Source of the DNA: Carettochelys insculpta | Lineage: Eukaryota > Chordata > Testudines > Carettochelyidae | Assembly: GCF_033958435.1 (NCBI RefSeq) | Contig: NC_134138.1 | Location: 79,470,298 to 79,534,297 of the forward strand | Direction: 5' to 3' | DNA length: 64,000 nt | Shown: piece by piece, positions 36,057 to 46,398 of the stretch | Position numbering within the stretch: the first letter of the stretch is position 1 | Layout: each line of letters opens with the position of its first letter | Notes under the pieces: generated by a model | What the model saw: only the letters and a program-made list of their open reading frames with translations | Told to the model about the DNA's origin: nothing | The model's database searches: none | Program-made: the position numbers and the translations under genes

Positions 36057-39000
36057 CTACCATAGGAAACATAATAACAGTGCTTGCCATTTAATCAAAA
36101 ATGCCAAAAACGAGAGTGGGGGAAAAATGTGTTTGAAAGAAAAAGGCAATACCATGATTGGCTTTCTCCTGGTCTGAGAAATTCACAGGATCACACCAGA
36201 AGGATGAAGTTCCTGATGAAACACTGGATTCGGAGTTCAGTCGAGCTGCATGTAGAAAAATAAACAATGGTGTCAAATTACAGAACATACATTAATCCCA
36301 CAATAAAGATTCTTTTCAAGACTTTACAGATGCCCAAACTGTGTAGGTTTACTTAAAAGACACTAAAGCCGCGTCTACACTAGCCAGGTATTTTGAAGTA
36401 GCAGTGCCAAATTCGAAATAGCGCCCGCCGTGTCTACACGTGGTGAGTGTTATTTTGAAGTTGAAATCGACGTAAGGCGGCGAGACGTCGAAGTCGCTAT
36501 CCTCATGAGGAGATGGGAATAGCGCCCTACTTCGACATTGAACATCGAAGTAGGGTATATGTAGACGATCCGCGTCCCGCAACATCGAAATAGCGGGGTC
36601 CTCCATGGCAGCCATCAGCTGAGGGCTTGAGAGACGCTCTCTCCAGCCCTGAGCTCTATGGTCACCATGTGCAGCAGCCCCTTGAAGCTCCCTGCCCCCT
36701 TATTTCCCGTGCAGGAAGCTGAGAGCTCATGCAGGCAGCAGCACTGCAACGTGCCCAGCCTGCACGTCCCGCTGCAGCCTCAAGCCAGTACCCTGCACCC
36801 CATGGCAGCCAGCCAGCCCCCCAAGTGCCCACAGGGCACCCCCGCAAGGGCACCCAGGGCTCCCATCCTGCCAGCCAGCGGGGGAGGAGGCAGCGGGGCC
36901 CCTCCTGGATGGAGGCCGAGATCCGGGACCTGCTGGGGCTCTGGGGCGAGGAGGAGGTGCTCCAGGTAATGGGGAGCAAGAAGCAGAACGCGGCTGCGTT
37001 CGCTCGGCTGGCCGAGGGCCTGGCTGCCTGGGGTCACCCTGCCCGCACTCCTGACCACCTCAGGAGTAAGGTGAAGGAGCTGCAGCAGGGTTACACCCGG
37101 GCCCGGGACACGGCCAGCCGATCTGGGGCCGCCCCCACCACTTGCCCCTTTTACAGGGAGCTCAGGGAAATCCTGGGCCCCCAGTAAACTTCCTCCCCCC
37201 CGGCCACCCTTGACACATCGGCCAATGAGCCCCAGCAGGCCCCGGAGATGGAGTCCGCCCAGAGGCCAGCCCTGCACCCCAGAAGCCCCCCCAGGAGCCG
37301 ACCCCTGGGATGCCGGAGGAGGAGGAGGAGGGGGCCTCCAATGATGGGGGGCTCCAGATCACCCTCCCCTCCCGCAGCTCCAGCAGGGCATCCGCTTGAT
37401 GGCTGTCCCCCGACCGTGGGAGTGGAGTGTCAGGTATGTACCCCCCTGGTGCACACCCCCAGGGTTAAGGGGCAGGGACAAGAGACATGACCAGGGCCCT
37501 CCACACACCCAGATGACCATGGCCCCAAGGACAGCAGTGGCATGTCCCTCAGAAGACTCCATCAGCCCCTGCCCCCCAGCAGGACAGTGCCATGCCCCAT
37601 CCCTGGGGATGAGGGGAGCGGAACCTAGGGTCCCCCCGGGGGGGGGGTTGGACACCCATCATCATCAGCAGCAGCATCTCTGGGGGACGGGGATGGGGAA
37701 CCAGCAGCAGAGGGGTGGGGGGACAAGGGCCACGGGTCAGGGCCCAGACTAACGGCTGTCTCCACTCTTCTGCCCCGCTCTGTTCTGCAGCTGCACCATC
37801 GGAGGGCCCGGAGAGCACCGGCACGCCGTCTGTGGTCCCGGAGAGCCCACTGGGGCCACCCCCCCAGGCCATCCCCTCGGCGGAGCACCAACCAGTCCCA
37901 GGACAAGCCCGACAGCGGCAGGGCCATCTGCGGGCGTCCACGGACCCCCAGCTGCTCGCCACCCTCCAGTGTCAGCTGGACGTGTCCGAGCAGCGCCTGC
38001 AGGTGGAGGAGCAGCAGCTCCACCTCCAGGAGTGAGCGCTGGACTGGTGCCAGGAGGCTTGGGGGGCCTTCATGCGCACCTTCGATGCCATCGCGTGGCA
38101 CTTGGCCCCCTTGCCACTCCGCCCGCCGCTCCGCCCACCGCTCCACCCGCCGCTCCACCTGCCGTCCCTCCACCATCGGCCGTCCTGAGGCCTGCCACCG
38201 AGGGCGACCATGGGCCTCCAGACACCACCCAGCCGTATCTGCCGGTTCTCCCGGCCCCCACGCAGCCTCAACCAGGCCTCCGGCCGAGATGTGGGTCGCG
38301 CCCCCCAACACCAGGCACAGGACAATAGGGGTGTGTGGCTGAGGACGTTGCCCCCCAAGACCCCCTCCTTTGGACTCATTCCCCCCATGTTTGTGTAAAT
38401 AGTTTTTGTTCTACCCGTTTTGTACCTGCCCCCCCATGTACATAGTTCCCCCCTTCTTCTTCTGTTTTCATATTAATAATACAAAGGGTTGCAGAGTTTT
38501 GTTTAAAAAAATTCCATGTTTTTATTGTACAGAAGTGTGGGGGGGTGGTGCTCTCGGGTTCTCTGTGGTGTGGGCGTGGGGGCAGGGAGTGTTGTGGAGG
38601 ATGAGGGGGTGCAGTGGGTGGCTCACCCGCAGCTGGCCCTGCCAGCGTTCACCCCGCAGCCTGGTCAAAATGGGCCTGCAGGGCCTCCCGGACCCAGATC
38701 CCCTCAGGGTCGACCTGGTGACTGGGGGCAGCAGGTGGCTGGACGTCGGCCCTGCCAACCTCCACAGCCCAGCCCTGGAAGAAGGCCTCTCCCTTGCTCT
38801 CCACCAGGTTGTGGAGTGTGCTGCACGCGCCCACAACCTGGGGGATGTTGGTGAGGCCTGCATCCAGGCAGGTGAGAAGACACCTCCAGCGCCCTTTGAG
38901 GCGGCCAAATGTGCGCTCCACCACCTGGCGTGCATGGTTCAAGCGCGTGTTGAACTGCTCCTGGCTGGCTGTGACATGGCCCATGTAAGGGTGCATGAGC

Positions 39001-42000
39001 TAGGGCCGGAGGGGGTACGCTGCGTCTGTGATGATGCAGAGGGGCATCGTGGTGTCCCCCACAGGGATCTCCCGCTGGGGGATGTAGATCCCCGCCTCCA
39101 GCCGGCAGCACAGGCCCGAATTTCTGAACACCCGGGCGTCATGGGTGCTGCCAGGCCAGCCAACATAAATGTCCAAGAGGCGGCCCCGGCTGTCCACCAA
39201 GGCCTGGAGGACCATGGAATGGTATCTTTTCCTATTGAGGAAGCGTCCTCCGCTGTGCTCCGGAGCACAGATGGGGATATCGATCCCATCCAGAGCCCCA
39301 AAGCAATTTGGGAAGCCCAGGCTGGCAAACCCCACGATGGCAGCATCCGGGTCCCCAAGCCGCACAAGCCTGTGGAGGAGCAGGGCATTGATTGCACGAA
39401 CGACCTGCAGGGGAAGGACATGAGAGAGCACCAGTGAGGGGGGTGCAGGGTGTGTCTGGCTCTCCACCCGGGGCTCCCACCCAGGGCTCCCCCCTGGGCT
39501 CTCCCCCGGGCTCCCCCCGCCCCCCATGGGTCCTCTTACCTCCATGAGGACAGCCGCGATGCTGGCCTTGCGCACGCCGAACTGCTGCCCTACAGATCGG
39601 TAGCTGTCTGGAGTGGCCAGCTTCCAGACAGCAATGCCGACCCATTTCTCTACGGTGAGGACACGACACTTGGGGGTGTCCTGGTGCTGTAAGGCAGGGG
39701 TGAGCCACTGGCAGAGCTCCAGGAATGTCTGCCGGCTCATTCTGCAGTTCCGGAGCCAGCGGTCATTGTCCCACTCGCCAAGCACCAGCCGCTCCCACCA
39801 GTCCGTGCTCGTGGGGTATCTCCACAGCTGGCGGCGTGTGCGGCGGGGGTGGGGGGGGCTGGGAGGGCAGCAAGGTCTAGGGCTGCTTCCTCATCCCCCG
39901 AGGACAGCTCATCTTCCTGAAGTAAAAGATGGTCAGCTCCCTCCTGCATGGCACTGAGCAGGGCAACCACTGCTCCTCCAGGGGCAGGTGTATGAGCCTC
40001 TGGCTGCTGCTGCTGCTGGGGGTCCATGCTGCTTCCACGGGGTGTGCGTGCTTGTGGCTCTGCAGACCGCGTGCTGTGCAGGCTGAGTGTGTCTGGGAGG
40101 GGCCCTTTAAGGGAGTGGCTTGCTGTTGCCCCAGAAGTGCTAGTCTGCCCTGTGACCCTGTCTGCAGCTGTTCCTGGCACCCTTATTTCGATGTGGGCCG
40201 CTTTGGTGTGTAGACGCTCCCCTGCAGCGCCTACTTCAATGTAGTACTGCCCAACGTTGACATTGAACGTCGACAGCACCAGCCCTGGAGGATGTGTAGA
40301 TGCTATTCATCGAAATAGCTTATTTCGATGTCGCTACATCGAAATAAGCTATTTCGATGTAGCATACCAGTGTAGACGTAGCTCAAATGTCCAATATTTT
40401 ATACTCCTTTGGGGAGTACATTGCATGAAGGCGAGATAACTGCTTTAGGCATTATAGAATCACAGAATATTAGAACTGGAAGGGACCTCAAGAGGTCATT
40501 GAGTCCAGTCCCTTGCCCTCTCAGCAGGACCCAGCACCATCTAGATAATCCCTGACGGATGTTTATCTAACCCTGAGTTGAGTTCAATCGCTGCTACTAC
40601 TACTTTCTACACCTCAGCGGACCTCTTCCAGTAAGGAACCTGATTGTGTAACTTTCACTGAAGCTAAATGGAAGTGCACAAGATGTACCTGAGGATCAGG
40701 CATTAGTACAAGAGATTCACTTCTAAGATATTAATGTCTGACAAATGGGAGAGAAAAAATGGTTGAGGTAATATCTTTTACCGGATCAACTTCTGCTGTT
40801 CAGCGTCAAGCTTCCAAAAACCTGAACAAAACTTCTGTGTAAGTTCAAAAGCATCTTTCTCACCAACAAAAGCTTGTCCAATAAAATATATTATGTCACT
40901 CATGTTGTCTCTGTTATATCTTGAGACCAGTAGAGTTACAAAAACACTGCACATAAGAAACAGGACATATTATACTCAAAATATTTTCTCCTTATGCTTT
41001 CGTAACAAATTAATACCAACAATGCTTTACACTGAGGTCAGCAACCCCTGGTACGCATGCCATTCCTGGCACATGAGCCGTTTTTAGCTGGCACCTGGCA
41101 GGAGCTCAGCCCTACCCCTCCTCCCCCTGCAGCACAGGAAAGGGTCAGAGGATGAGGCCAGGCTGGAGACCCTGCCGCGTAGGCTCTCGCTGTGGCATGG
41201 ACTCAAGCCCACAGCACAGGGCTGGGGTTAGAACCCCGGTCACAGAGGCATCCTCTGCAGCGCACCCCTGCCACAGAAGCCCCTGCTACATCATGGGGCT
41301 GCGGTCCAGAGCCCCTTCCATGGAGGCTTCTACCACAGGGCTGGGGCACGGCGCCCAGGCCAGAGCCCCTGCCGTGGAGGTCCCCACTGCAGCATGAAAG
41401 GCCAGGGTTGGAGCCCCTACCACAGGGCTAGATCTAGAGCCTCAGCCACAGTGTGGAGCAGGGTCTGGAGCCCCTGCAACAGCACAGGGTAGGGGCTGGA
41501 GTCCCCACAACAGGGTGGAGCAGGGGCCAGAGTCCCTGCAGTGTTGCAGGGCTGCGGCCAGAGCCCCCACCAGAGCTTCTGCCACCGTGAGGAGTGTAGT
41601 GCCAACAAACGTTAAAAGAATGACTCAAAAAAGCATTTATCTCCGGAACTGTGACAATAAGAGTCAGGTTTATGTATGTGTGCAGCGGACTGCAGGGATT
41701 TCTTTTTCCCAATTTTTTTGGCAGATTTTTTGTGGTTTTGTTTATTTTCAGGGGGTTTGCTCAAGTGACTCCAAATCTGGGACCTGGGACTGAAGCCCCT
41801 GCCACAGTGCAGGGCTGGGGCCAGAGCTGGAGCCCCCACCAGCCCCTCTGCACCATAGTTGGCCCTAAATGCCAGACTGAAGTCCCTGGGAACTATAACA
41901 ACATGGTCCTGGCTTGGCAGCATTGCATCTTTCAGCAAGAACTGAGCTGTCCTTATGCTGAGGGAGTATCAGTGATATCAATGAGTACTTCAGACTTAGG

Positions 42001-43900
42001 TGACAGATCTCTTTGCTCTTGTAGGTAGACCCCTGCAAATAGTAAAACTCTGCATCTTTACTCATTAACGAAGCTGTTGTAAGTAGGACTATTAGTGACT
42101 TTAAAAAGTATCACCAGCACTCGGCCCATACAAAGAGGTCAAAAAGTCAAATTTTGGCATTTTGCCTTGGAGAGGTTGCTGACCATGGCTTTACATTATA
42201 GCAAGTCATCCAAAGATCTCAAAGCATCAATGCATTTAGTCTCAACTAGATGTGAGAGGCAGGCAAGAAGCACTTCCCCATTTTACAAATGAGAAAACAG
42301 ACTCAGACATATTAAGCATATGTCTACATGGCCACATTATCTTGAAAAAGCAGCAGCTATTTTGAAATACCTTCGGCATTGTCTAAATGATGCACACGCT
42401 ATTTCAAAATAAATTGGAAATAACGGGTGCACTGTTTCAATTGCAGCAAACCTCATTCCCTGAAGAATAAGGCCTACTTCGAAACAGGACACACTGGGCT
42501 CCAATGGCACTATTCTGAAATAGTGCCATGGGTCAGAAATGCTATTTCAAAATAGCTAAGTGCTATTGCAAAATTAATTTTGCGTATCTTATTTTGAAAT
42601 AGGGCTCTCGTGTTGGCGTAGCCATAGTGACCCTTCCGAGCCCACACAGAAAGTCTGGACCAGAAACAAAAGCCAAATCATTTGATTTCTACTCTTGTGC
42701 TTTAGCCATAAGATTTTATGCAATGGCTGCCATCTTGGCTGATCCACCAGGAAGCAGATTTAAGAGCAAGCGTTGCTACCACTTGACCTAATGTAAAAAA
42801 TCATATCCACTATGGATCAGCAAGGAGGGAGATAAGCAACACACTCGCCAGTGGGTTACACATATTTTCTTTTGATGCTTATGACTGTCAAATGGAAGTT
42901 ATACGCTCCTTGTGAGGAGGATTACCAACTCTGACTGCAGCTTCCCCCCACCCGGCAACAGGATAATATTTTTTTCCAAAAATATCCTATCAACATCTCC
43001 AAAATTGCTTTCAATGTTCACTAGGAGCTTGATGCCAAATCTGGGAGACTCCAGACCAATCATGGAGGGTTGGCAACCTTACTTTTGAGAGGAAAACGTC
43101 ACAGAAATACGTGAAACTTACAATTCCCCCACACAAACACAATAAAAAACAAAATCAACAGAACTACCCTCAGACCTCCAAACTGCTCAGAAGTGACTGA
43201 AACAATGCACAACATGGTGCTGAAACCTCTTCATAATCAGCATCAGTTCTGAGATGTTTCCCATGCAAAGAGATGGAGAATTTCCATGGAGCCTATGCAA
43301 GACGAAATTCCTAAGAAAGGTGACACCGACACCAGGTTTTGCTCAAAGATGTTTATAAAATGCCCTTACTTCTGTAGTACTGATTCTTGGCTAAGAGGCA
43401 GCTAGCTGAAGGCACTGACGCCATAGCAAAACGCACTGCCAGGGACAAAAGCCAGCAGACGGACACAGATCAATCTATTGGAGAGAAACGGGAAAAAAAC
43501 AGAGGTTGTCAATAATGATCTCTGGTGCAAAGTGACCTTCAGACCCAGCTGCAGAGCAACCTCATGCAACATCTATGCTGGGGCCCTTCCGATCTCTGGG
43601 CTAAGTTCTAAGCCGGCTGGAGCCCCGCTGATTTCAGTCCTCTGGCTTTGGAGGGGCGCCGGTGGCAGGGCCCCAAGGGACCTTACAGACAGGAGGCCAG
43701 AAAGCACCTGCACGTCTGGAGGATTTGCAAGACAGCGGACTTCCAACGAGCACCCCCCAGCTGCCTTTGGGAGCCCCGCTTAACGCGCCCGAGCCTACCC
43801 TGGCGGCGTGTGCCCGCCACCGGGCGCCCCCAGCCGCACTCCCCGCTGCGCCTGCTCTTACCTACAGAGCCGGGCTGCCCCAGCTCCGAGCGCTCCCCGC
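35957..43900 (-). CDS. PPDPFL: PPDPF-like family gene (PPDPFL), 5' and central part
   Basis: Three minus-strand exons join in phase into about 82 residues. Exon 2 starts translation at 43424 (MASVPSASCLLAKNQYYR) and ends at 43370. Exon 3 (36245-36153) adds a serine-rich segment containing SESSVSSGTSSFWCDPVNF. Exon 4 (36056-35957) adds LPELFDKCWWIKNFFHSEPS. The order small hydrophobic start, tyrosine-arginine, serine cluster, WW then FF is the PPDPF family layout. The LAKNQYYR start and LPELF block point to PPDPFL rather than PPDPF. PPDPF is named for a role in pancreatic progenitor growth; the function of PPDPFL is not established to my knowledge. The terminal exon is not certain, so the CDS is incomplete here. 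The 7.1-kb intron 2 holds Harbinger copy H2, a hAT element, a CR1 tail and a MITE. Confidence 0.75.
36153..36245 (-). CDS. PPDPFL: PPDPFL exon 3, serine-rich
   Basis: The acceptor TTTTTCTACATGCAG precedes 36245. The exon encodes RLNSESSVSSGTSSFWC and then DPVNFSDQEKANH in the phase set by exon 2. The donor G|GTATTG at 36152 is weak. Read-through past it gives a stop within 22 codons, so splicing to exon 4 is the better model. The left end of Harbinger copy H2 lies only 122 bp upstream (36367). Confidence 0.75.
36802..38328 (+). pseudogene. Harbinger SANT/Myb-like DNA-binding gene (H2)
   Basis: The likely start is ATG 36802 (MAASQPPKCPQGTP), but the SANT domain lies in a different frame, so an indel falls near 36850. 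The domain reads GPSWMEAEIRDLLGLWGEE, AFARLAEGLAAWG, LRSKVKELQQGYTRARD and CPFYRELREILG, followed at once by TAA at 37185 where the other copies read CAC. The donor cag|gtatgt lies near 37433 and the acceptor ctgcag near 37790, which H1 has lost. Exon 2 keeps SVVPESPLGPPPQ and STDPQLLATLQCQLDVSEQ, then a TGA at 38033. A proline-rich, frame-broken end runs to about 38328. Confidence 0.85.
38649..40027 (-). pseudogene. Harbinger DDE transposase gene (H2), stop in core
   Basis: The N-terminus starts at 40027 with a polyglutamine run. A frame change near 39840-39865 separates it from EWDNDRWLRNCRMSRQTFLE. The donor is at 39539 (GTAAGAG) and the acceptor CTGCAG lies before 39404. Exon 2 (39404-38649) is open through GALDGIDIPI (first aspartate) and VGWPGSTHDARVFRNSG (second aspartate), then hits TAG at 39002-39000 where the sister copies have tryptophan. 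After the stop the frame continues with RQVVERTFGRLKGRW (glutamate) to the normal end DQAAG. AATAAA lies at 38526-38521 on the minus strand, 123 bases after the stop. Confidence 0.9.
40450..40640 (-). repeat. CR1 LINE 3' end, minus orientation
   Basis: Opens 'atagaatcacagaatattag' and continues 'gaactggaagggacctcaag', the reverse of a sauropsid CR1 tail. Better preserved than the copy at 2116, and 5'-truncated. Confidence 0.85.
40641..41023. other. Non-coding interval within PPDPFL intron 2
   Basis: AT-rich. No gene or repeat recognised. Confidence 0.45.
41032..42187. mobile_element. hAT-type non-autonomous element, 8-bp target duplication
   Basis: Left end CTGAGGTCAGCAACC and right end GGTTGCTGACCATG form inverted repeats. 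GCTTTACA occurs immediately outside both ends (41024-41031 and 42188-42195), a perfect 8-bp target duplication as expected for hAT transposons. The inside (41100-41850) is built of degenerate repeats of 'gctggggccagagc' and 'cccctgccacag' modules, and a T-rich block at 41700-41750 follows. No transposase is encoded, so it depended on another element. The open frames across the repeat array are not genes. Confidence 0.88.
42315..42623. mobile_element. Short foldback MITE
   Basis: Left end AGCATATGTCTACATGGCC, right end GTTGGCGTAGCC, with inner 'tattttgaaat' and 'ctatttcaaaa' motifs repeated in inverted order. About 309 bp. The flanks TTA and ATA agree at two of three bases. Confidence 0.6.
42624..43369. 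other. Non-coding interval within PPDPFL intron 2
   Basis: No open frame or repeat is recognised between the MITE and PPDPFL exon 2. Confidence 0.5.
43370..43474 (-). CDS. PPDPFL: PPDPFL exon 2 with start codon
   Basis: A strong acceptor (pyrimidine tract, then CCAATAG) precedes 43474, and a GTAAGG donor follows 43370. Fifty bases of 5' leader are followed by ATG at 43424-43422 and 18 codons plus one base. The encoded MASVPSASCLLAKNQYYR matches the family start. The phase fits exon 3 exactly (A joined to CT gives threonine). Confidence 0.8.
43862..43900 (-). other. PPDPFL: PPDPFL non-coding exon 1 (predicted)
   Basis: A minus-strand donor GTAAGAG follows 43862, preceded by CCGGCTCTGTAG. The 5' end is inferred from the TATA box. 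The exon has no start codon and would join exon 2 at 43474 across a 387-bp intron. Confidence 0.5.
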
Positions 43901-43924
43901 ACAGCGCGCGCTGGGAAGTGGCGC

Positions 43925-43932
43925 TATTTATA
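43925..43932 (-). promoter_or_regulatory. TATA box of PPDPFL
   Basis: On the minus strand the sequence reads CTATAAATAG. The expected start of transcription about 30 bases downstream (near 43900) leaves a first exon of about 40 bases ending at a consensus donor. Confidence 0.6.
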
Positions 43933-44676
43933 GATGAGCCCTGGCGCGCGGCGGACACCCGAGCCGCGGGGCACCGCCCCCTGGCCTAGTGACCTCACTC
44001 AACCCCGGCCAGGCGGCGGAGGGCCAGGCTGTGAGCACGTGCTGGCCGTCTGACCAGCGGGGCCGAGCGCGTGCTGCTCCCCGACTTGGGCGCGGGAGCC
44101 TGCACTGCCCCCGCCTGCGCTCGGCCCCAGCAAGGAAGGGAGTGGCTGAGCTGCGGCCTCCCTCCAGTCCCAGCAGCTATGGAAAAGCTCCAAGGAGGGG
44201 GCAGGGGCAGGGTTTGCGGGCTCCCACCTCTCACACAGCACGGGGCTCCAATACGAGGGAGTGGGGAGGCAGGAGAGCGACCCCTTCGTTCCTTCGTATC
44301 TCACCTTCCTGTCTGTGCTGGAACAGTCACTCCACCGCTGATGACCTTAGGCCCTATAAAGAGCTTCCAGCTCATCCCACCCTTTTCCCCCACTATTCAG
44401 TCTGTGTCCTGGGGTTGCGTGGCGAGGAGAAGATGAATAGCCCAAAGGTGCAACTGGAGGACCTTTGTTTCAGCAGGCAAGAGTGAGAGGATTTGCAAAA
44501 GGGAGTTGTCAGCTGCTGTCACAATTTGGGGTCTTGTGATCTGTGAGGCCTTTCTCAAAACCCCGGCTTCTGAAAGCCTGGGATTAGGTAAGACTCTCAG
44601 CATTCACTGAAGAAGTTTTCAGCCTTGCTAGTTGAAGAAAACAGCTTGAAAATCTGCCCCCAGTGTGTACCTAGAG

Positions 44677-44999
44677 CAGTGGTTCCCATCCTTTTCAGTA
44701 GTGGAGACCCCAAATCATACACCCCCAACCATTTGCGAACCTCCAGTCAGCCCCCCCAAAGAGTTCACAGACCCCCATCAAAACAAATTCTAGCTGCTTG
44801 TATACGCTCAAAAAGGAAACTGCAACACAGATTTTGGAAAGTTATTAATAACATTATTGGAAGATACTTAATTTAAAAATAATAATTGATTGTAACTATG
44901 CAATCTATTTTAAACTTATTTTCCATGATAATTTTATATACTTTCTTTTTCCACAGGCCCACGTAATACCTTCCACAGACCTCAGGTTGAGAACCATTG
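44677..44999. mobile_element. hAT-like MITE (CAGTGGTTC termini)
   Basis: Starts CAGTGGTTCCCATCC and ends GGTTGAGAACCATTG, the typical inverted repeats of hAT non-autonomous elements. The flanks ACCTAGAG and CCCTAGGA match at five of eight bases, as for an old 8-bp duplication. About 323 bp, non-coding. Confidence 0.7.
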
Positions 45000-45794
45000 C
45001 CCTAGGATTCAAAATTACACAGCAAATAAAAACACATTTTTTTAAACAAAGCCATTTATTTTGGGGCTGTGACTCATTGTTTTGTTTTTCTTTTAAATAT
45101 TAGAGTTTGCAATACTGTCTGCCTACCTGTGTATTTATACTATCTATGCTCAATCATCACCACCACACCTGAACACTAAATCAGAACCATCAGAGTCTAC
45201 AGGGGTTTGATGTTTCCCTTTACAGCTGTGCAGATTTACAAACAATAAGAACCTTTTTGATCACTTTCCCCTTGAATATTAATACAAGTATTCTCTTCAC
45301 AGTGTACCTGAGAGCAGAATATGCTATTTCACTCTTCAAAATTGCCATCTGCAATAGAGCTAGCCAAAGTCTTAATAAAAATTGTTTTCAGTCTAAAATG
45401 CCCATTGATAAGCTGATTTTTGCATACTTGTACCAATTTAAACAAATGTCACACTTTTTTCTAAAAAAAAATTTCTTTTCAAAATTCAGTATATTAAAAA
45501 TGTAAAGGCCCAAAAGCTAAACATTTTGCATTCCAAAGGCAATTTGTATCATTTTGTTTCATAGCCTGTTCTAAAAAATGGCCTTTTAATCTTAATTTGG
45601 AATAAAACAAATTCAAAAGCTAAATAAAACAATTGTCTAATGGAAATGCTATTTTCTAATCATTTCTAAACAAACAGCAGACGCTTCACTTATTGAGTTG
45701 CACATATTTTGTAAAGCAACACTTTTAGCTATCTATCATAGGAGGGTTGGCAGAGATGAAAACACAGTTCACGTTATGATTGTCACATCACTCT
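45000..45794. other. AT-rich non-coding interval
   Basis: Nothing recognised. The 82-codon frame at 45257 is lysine/phenylalanine-rich chance sequence. Confidence 0.5.
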
Positions 45795-46180
45795 GGGTCT
45801 GTCTGCACTAGCTCCCTTCTTCGAAGGGGGCCTGGTAATCAGCTGGAGTGGGAAAAACCAATGGGGTGCTGTGCTGCATATGCAGCACCTCCTTAGGCTA
45901 CTTCTTGCCATGGGCACTTTGAAATTAGTAACTTCAAAGCACCAGCAAGCTTAATCCCAAATTTGTGGGAGTAAGGGCACTTCAAAGTTGTGCAGCTACT
46001 TCAAAGTGCCCGCAGTCACACGGCTGGCTCACACTTTGAAGTTGCTAACTTCAAAGTGCCCACGGTGAGGATTAGCCTAATGAGGTGCTGCATATGTATC
46101 GCAGCAGCTCATTGCTATTCCACACTCTGGCTGATTACCATGCCCCTTTTGAAGAAATGTAGGCTAGTGTAGACCTAGCC
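45795..46180. mobile_element. Harbinger-type MITE with TCT target duplication
   Basis: Left end GGGTCTGTCTGCACTAGC, right end GCTAGTGTAGACCTAGCC, flanked on both sides by TCT. The inner arms 'ggcctggtaatcagc' and 'gctgattaccatgccc' pair, and 'cttcaaagtgcc' repeats fill the middle. Closely related in layout to the MITE at 51807. Confidence 0.85.
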
Positions 46181-46398
46181 TCTACGTTGTTTAACCACCT
46201 TGAATGGTATATCATGTAGTATGCCAAGAGAATGTAAGTAGGATTGTTAATATCTCCTTCTAAAACACAAAAGTTTAATGATACTTTTGAGAAACATATT
46301 TGCTTATGAAAGCGTACAATAGCAGAGCTCCTACCCTGCAATCATCTTCTAATGACACCATATGGTATATTTTATTAGGTCGTTGCAGTAATCGCTCC

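Larger units (their letters stand above)
36367..40383. mobile_element. PIF/Harbinger-type transposon copy H2
   Basis: Left end AGCCGCGTCTACACTAGCC and right end AGTGTAGACGTAGCT, with flanks TAA and CAA as a possible decayed 3-bp target duplication. At 4.02 kb it has the same two convergent genes as H1 and H3, and the right-end inner motif CATCGAAATAAGC. Both genes are broken. The element lies in PPDPFL intron 2, antisense or sense by gene, and its left end is close to exon 3. Confidence 0.9.
43620..44300. promoter_or_regulatory. CpG-rich promoter island of PPDPFL
   Basis: The only GC- and CpG-rich stretch in the window that is not part of a mobile element (for example 'gcgcgcgctgggaagtggcg' and 'gagccgcggggcaccgcc'). 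It surrounds the TATA box and first exon of the minus-strand gene. Open frames inside it are a product of GC content. Whether transcription also starts on the plus strand cannot be told from sequence. Confidence 0.6.

Noticed and set aside
38406..39437. 343-codon plus frame across H2
   Set aside because: Antisense shadow of the transposase gene; no domain in its own right.
43478..44486. Open frames in the CpG-rich island as coding exons
   Set aside because: Several overlapping frames on both strands arise from GC content. None has a domain, and a minus-strand TATA box and donor explain the island better.
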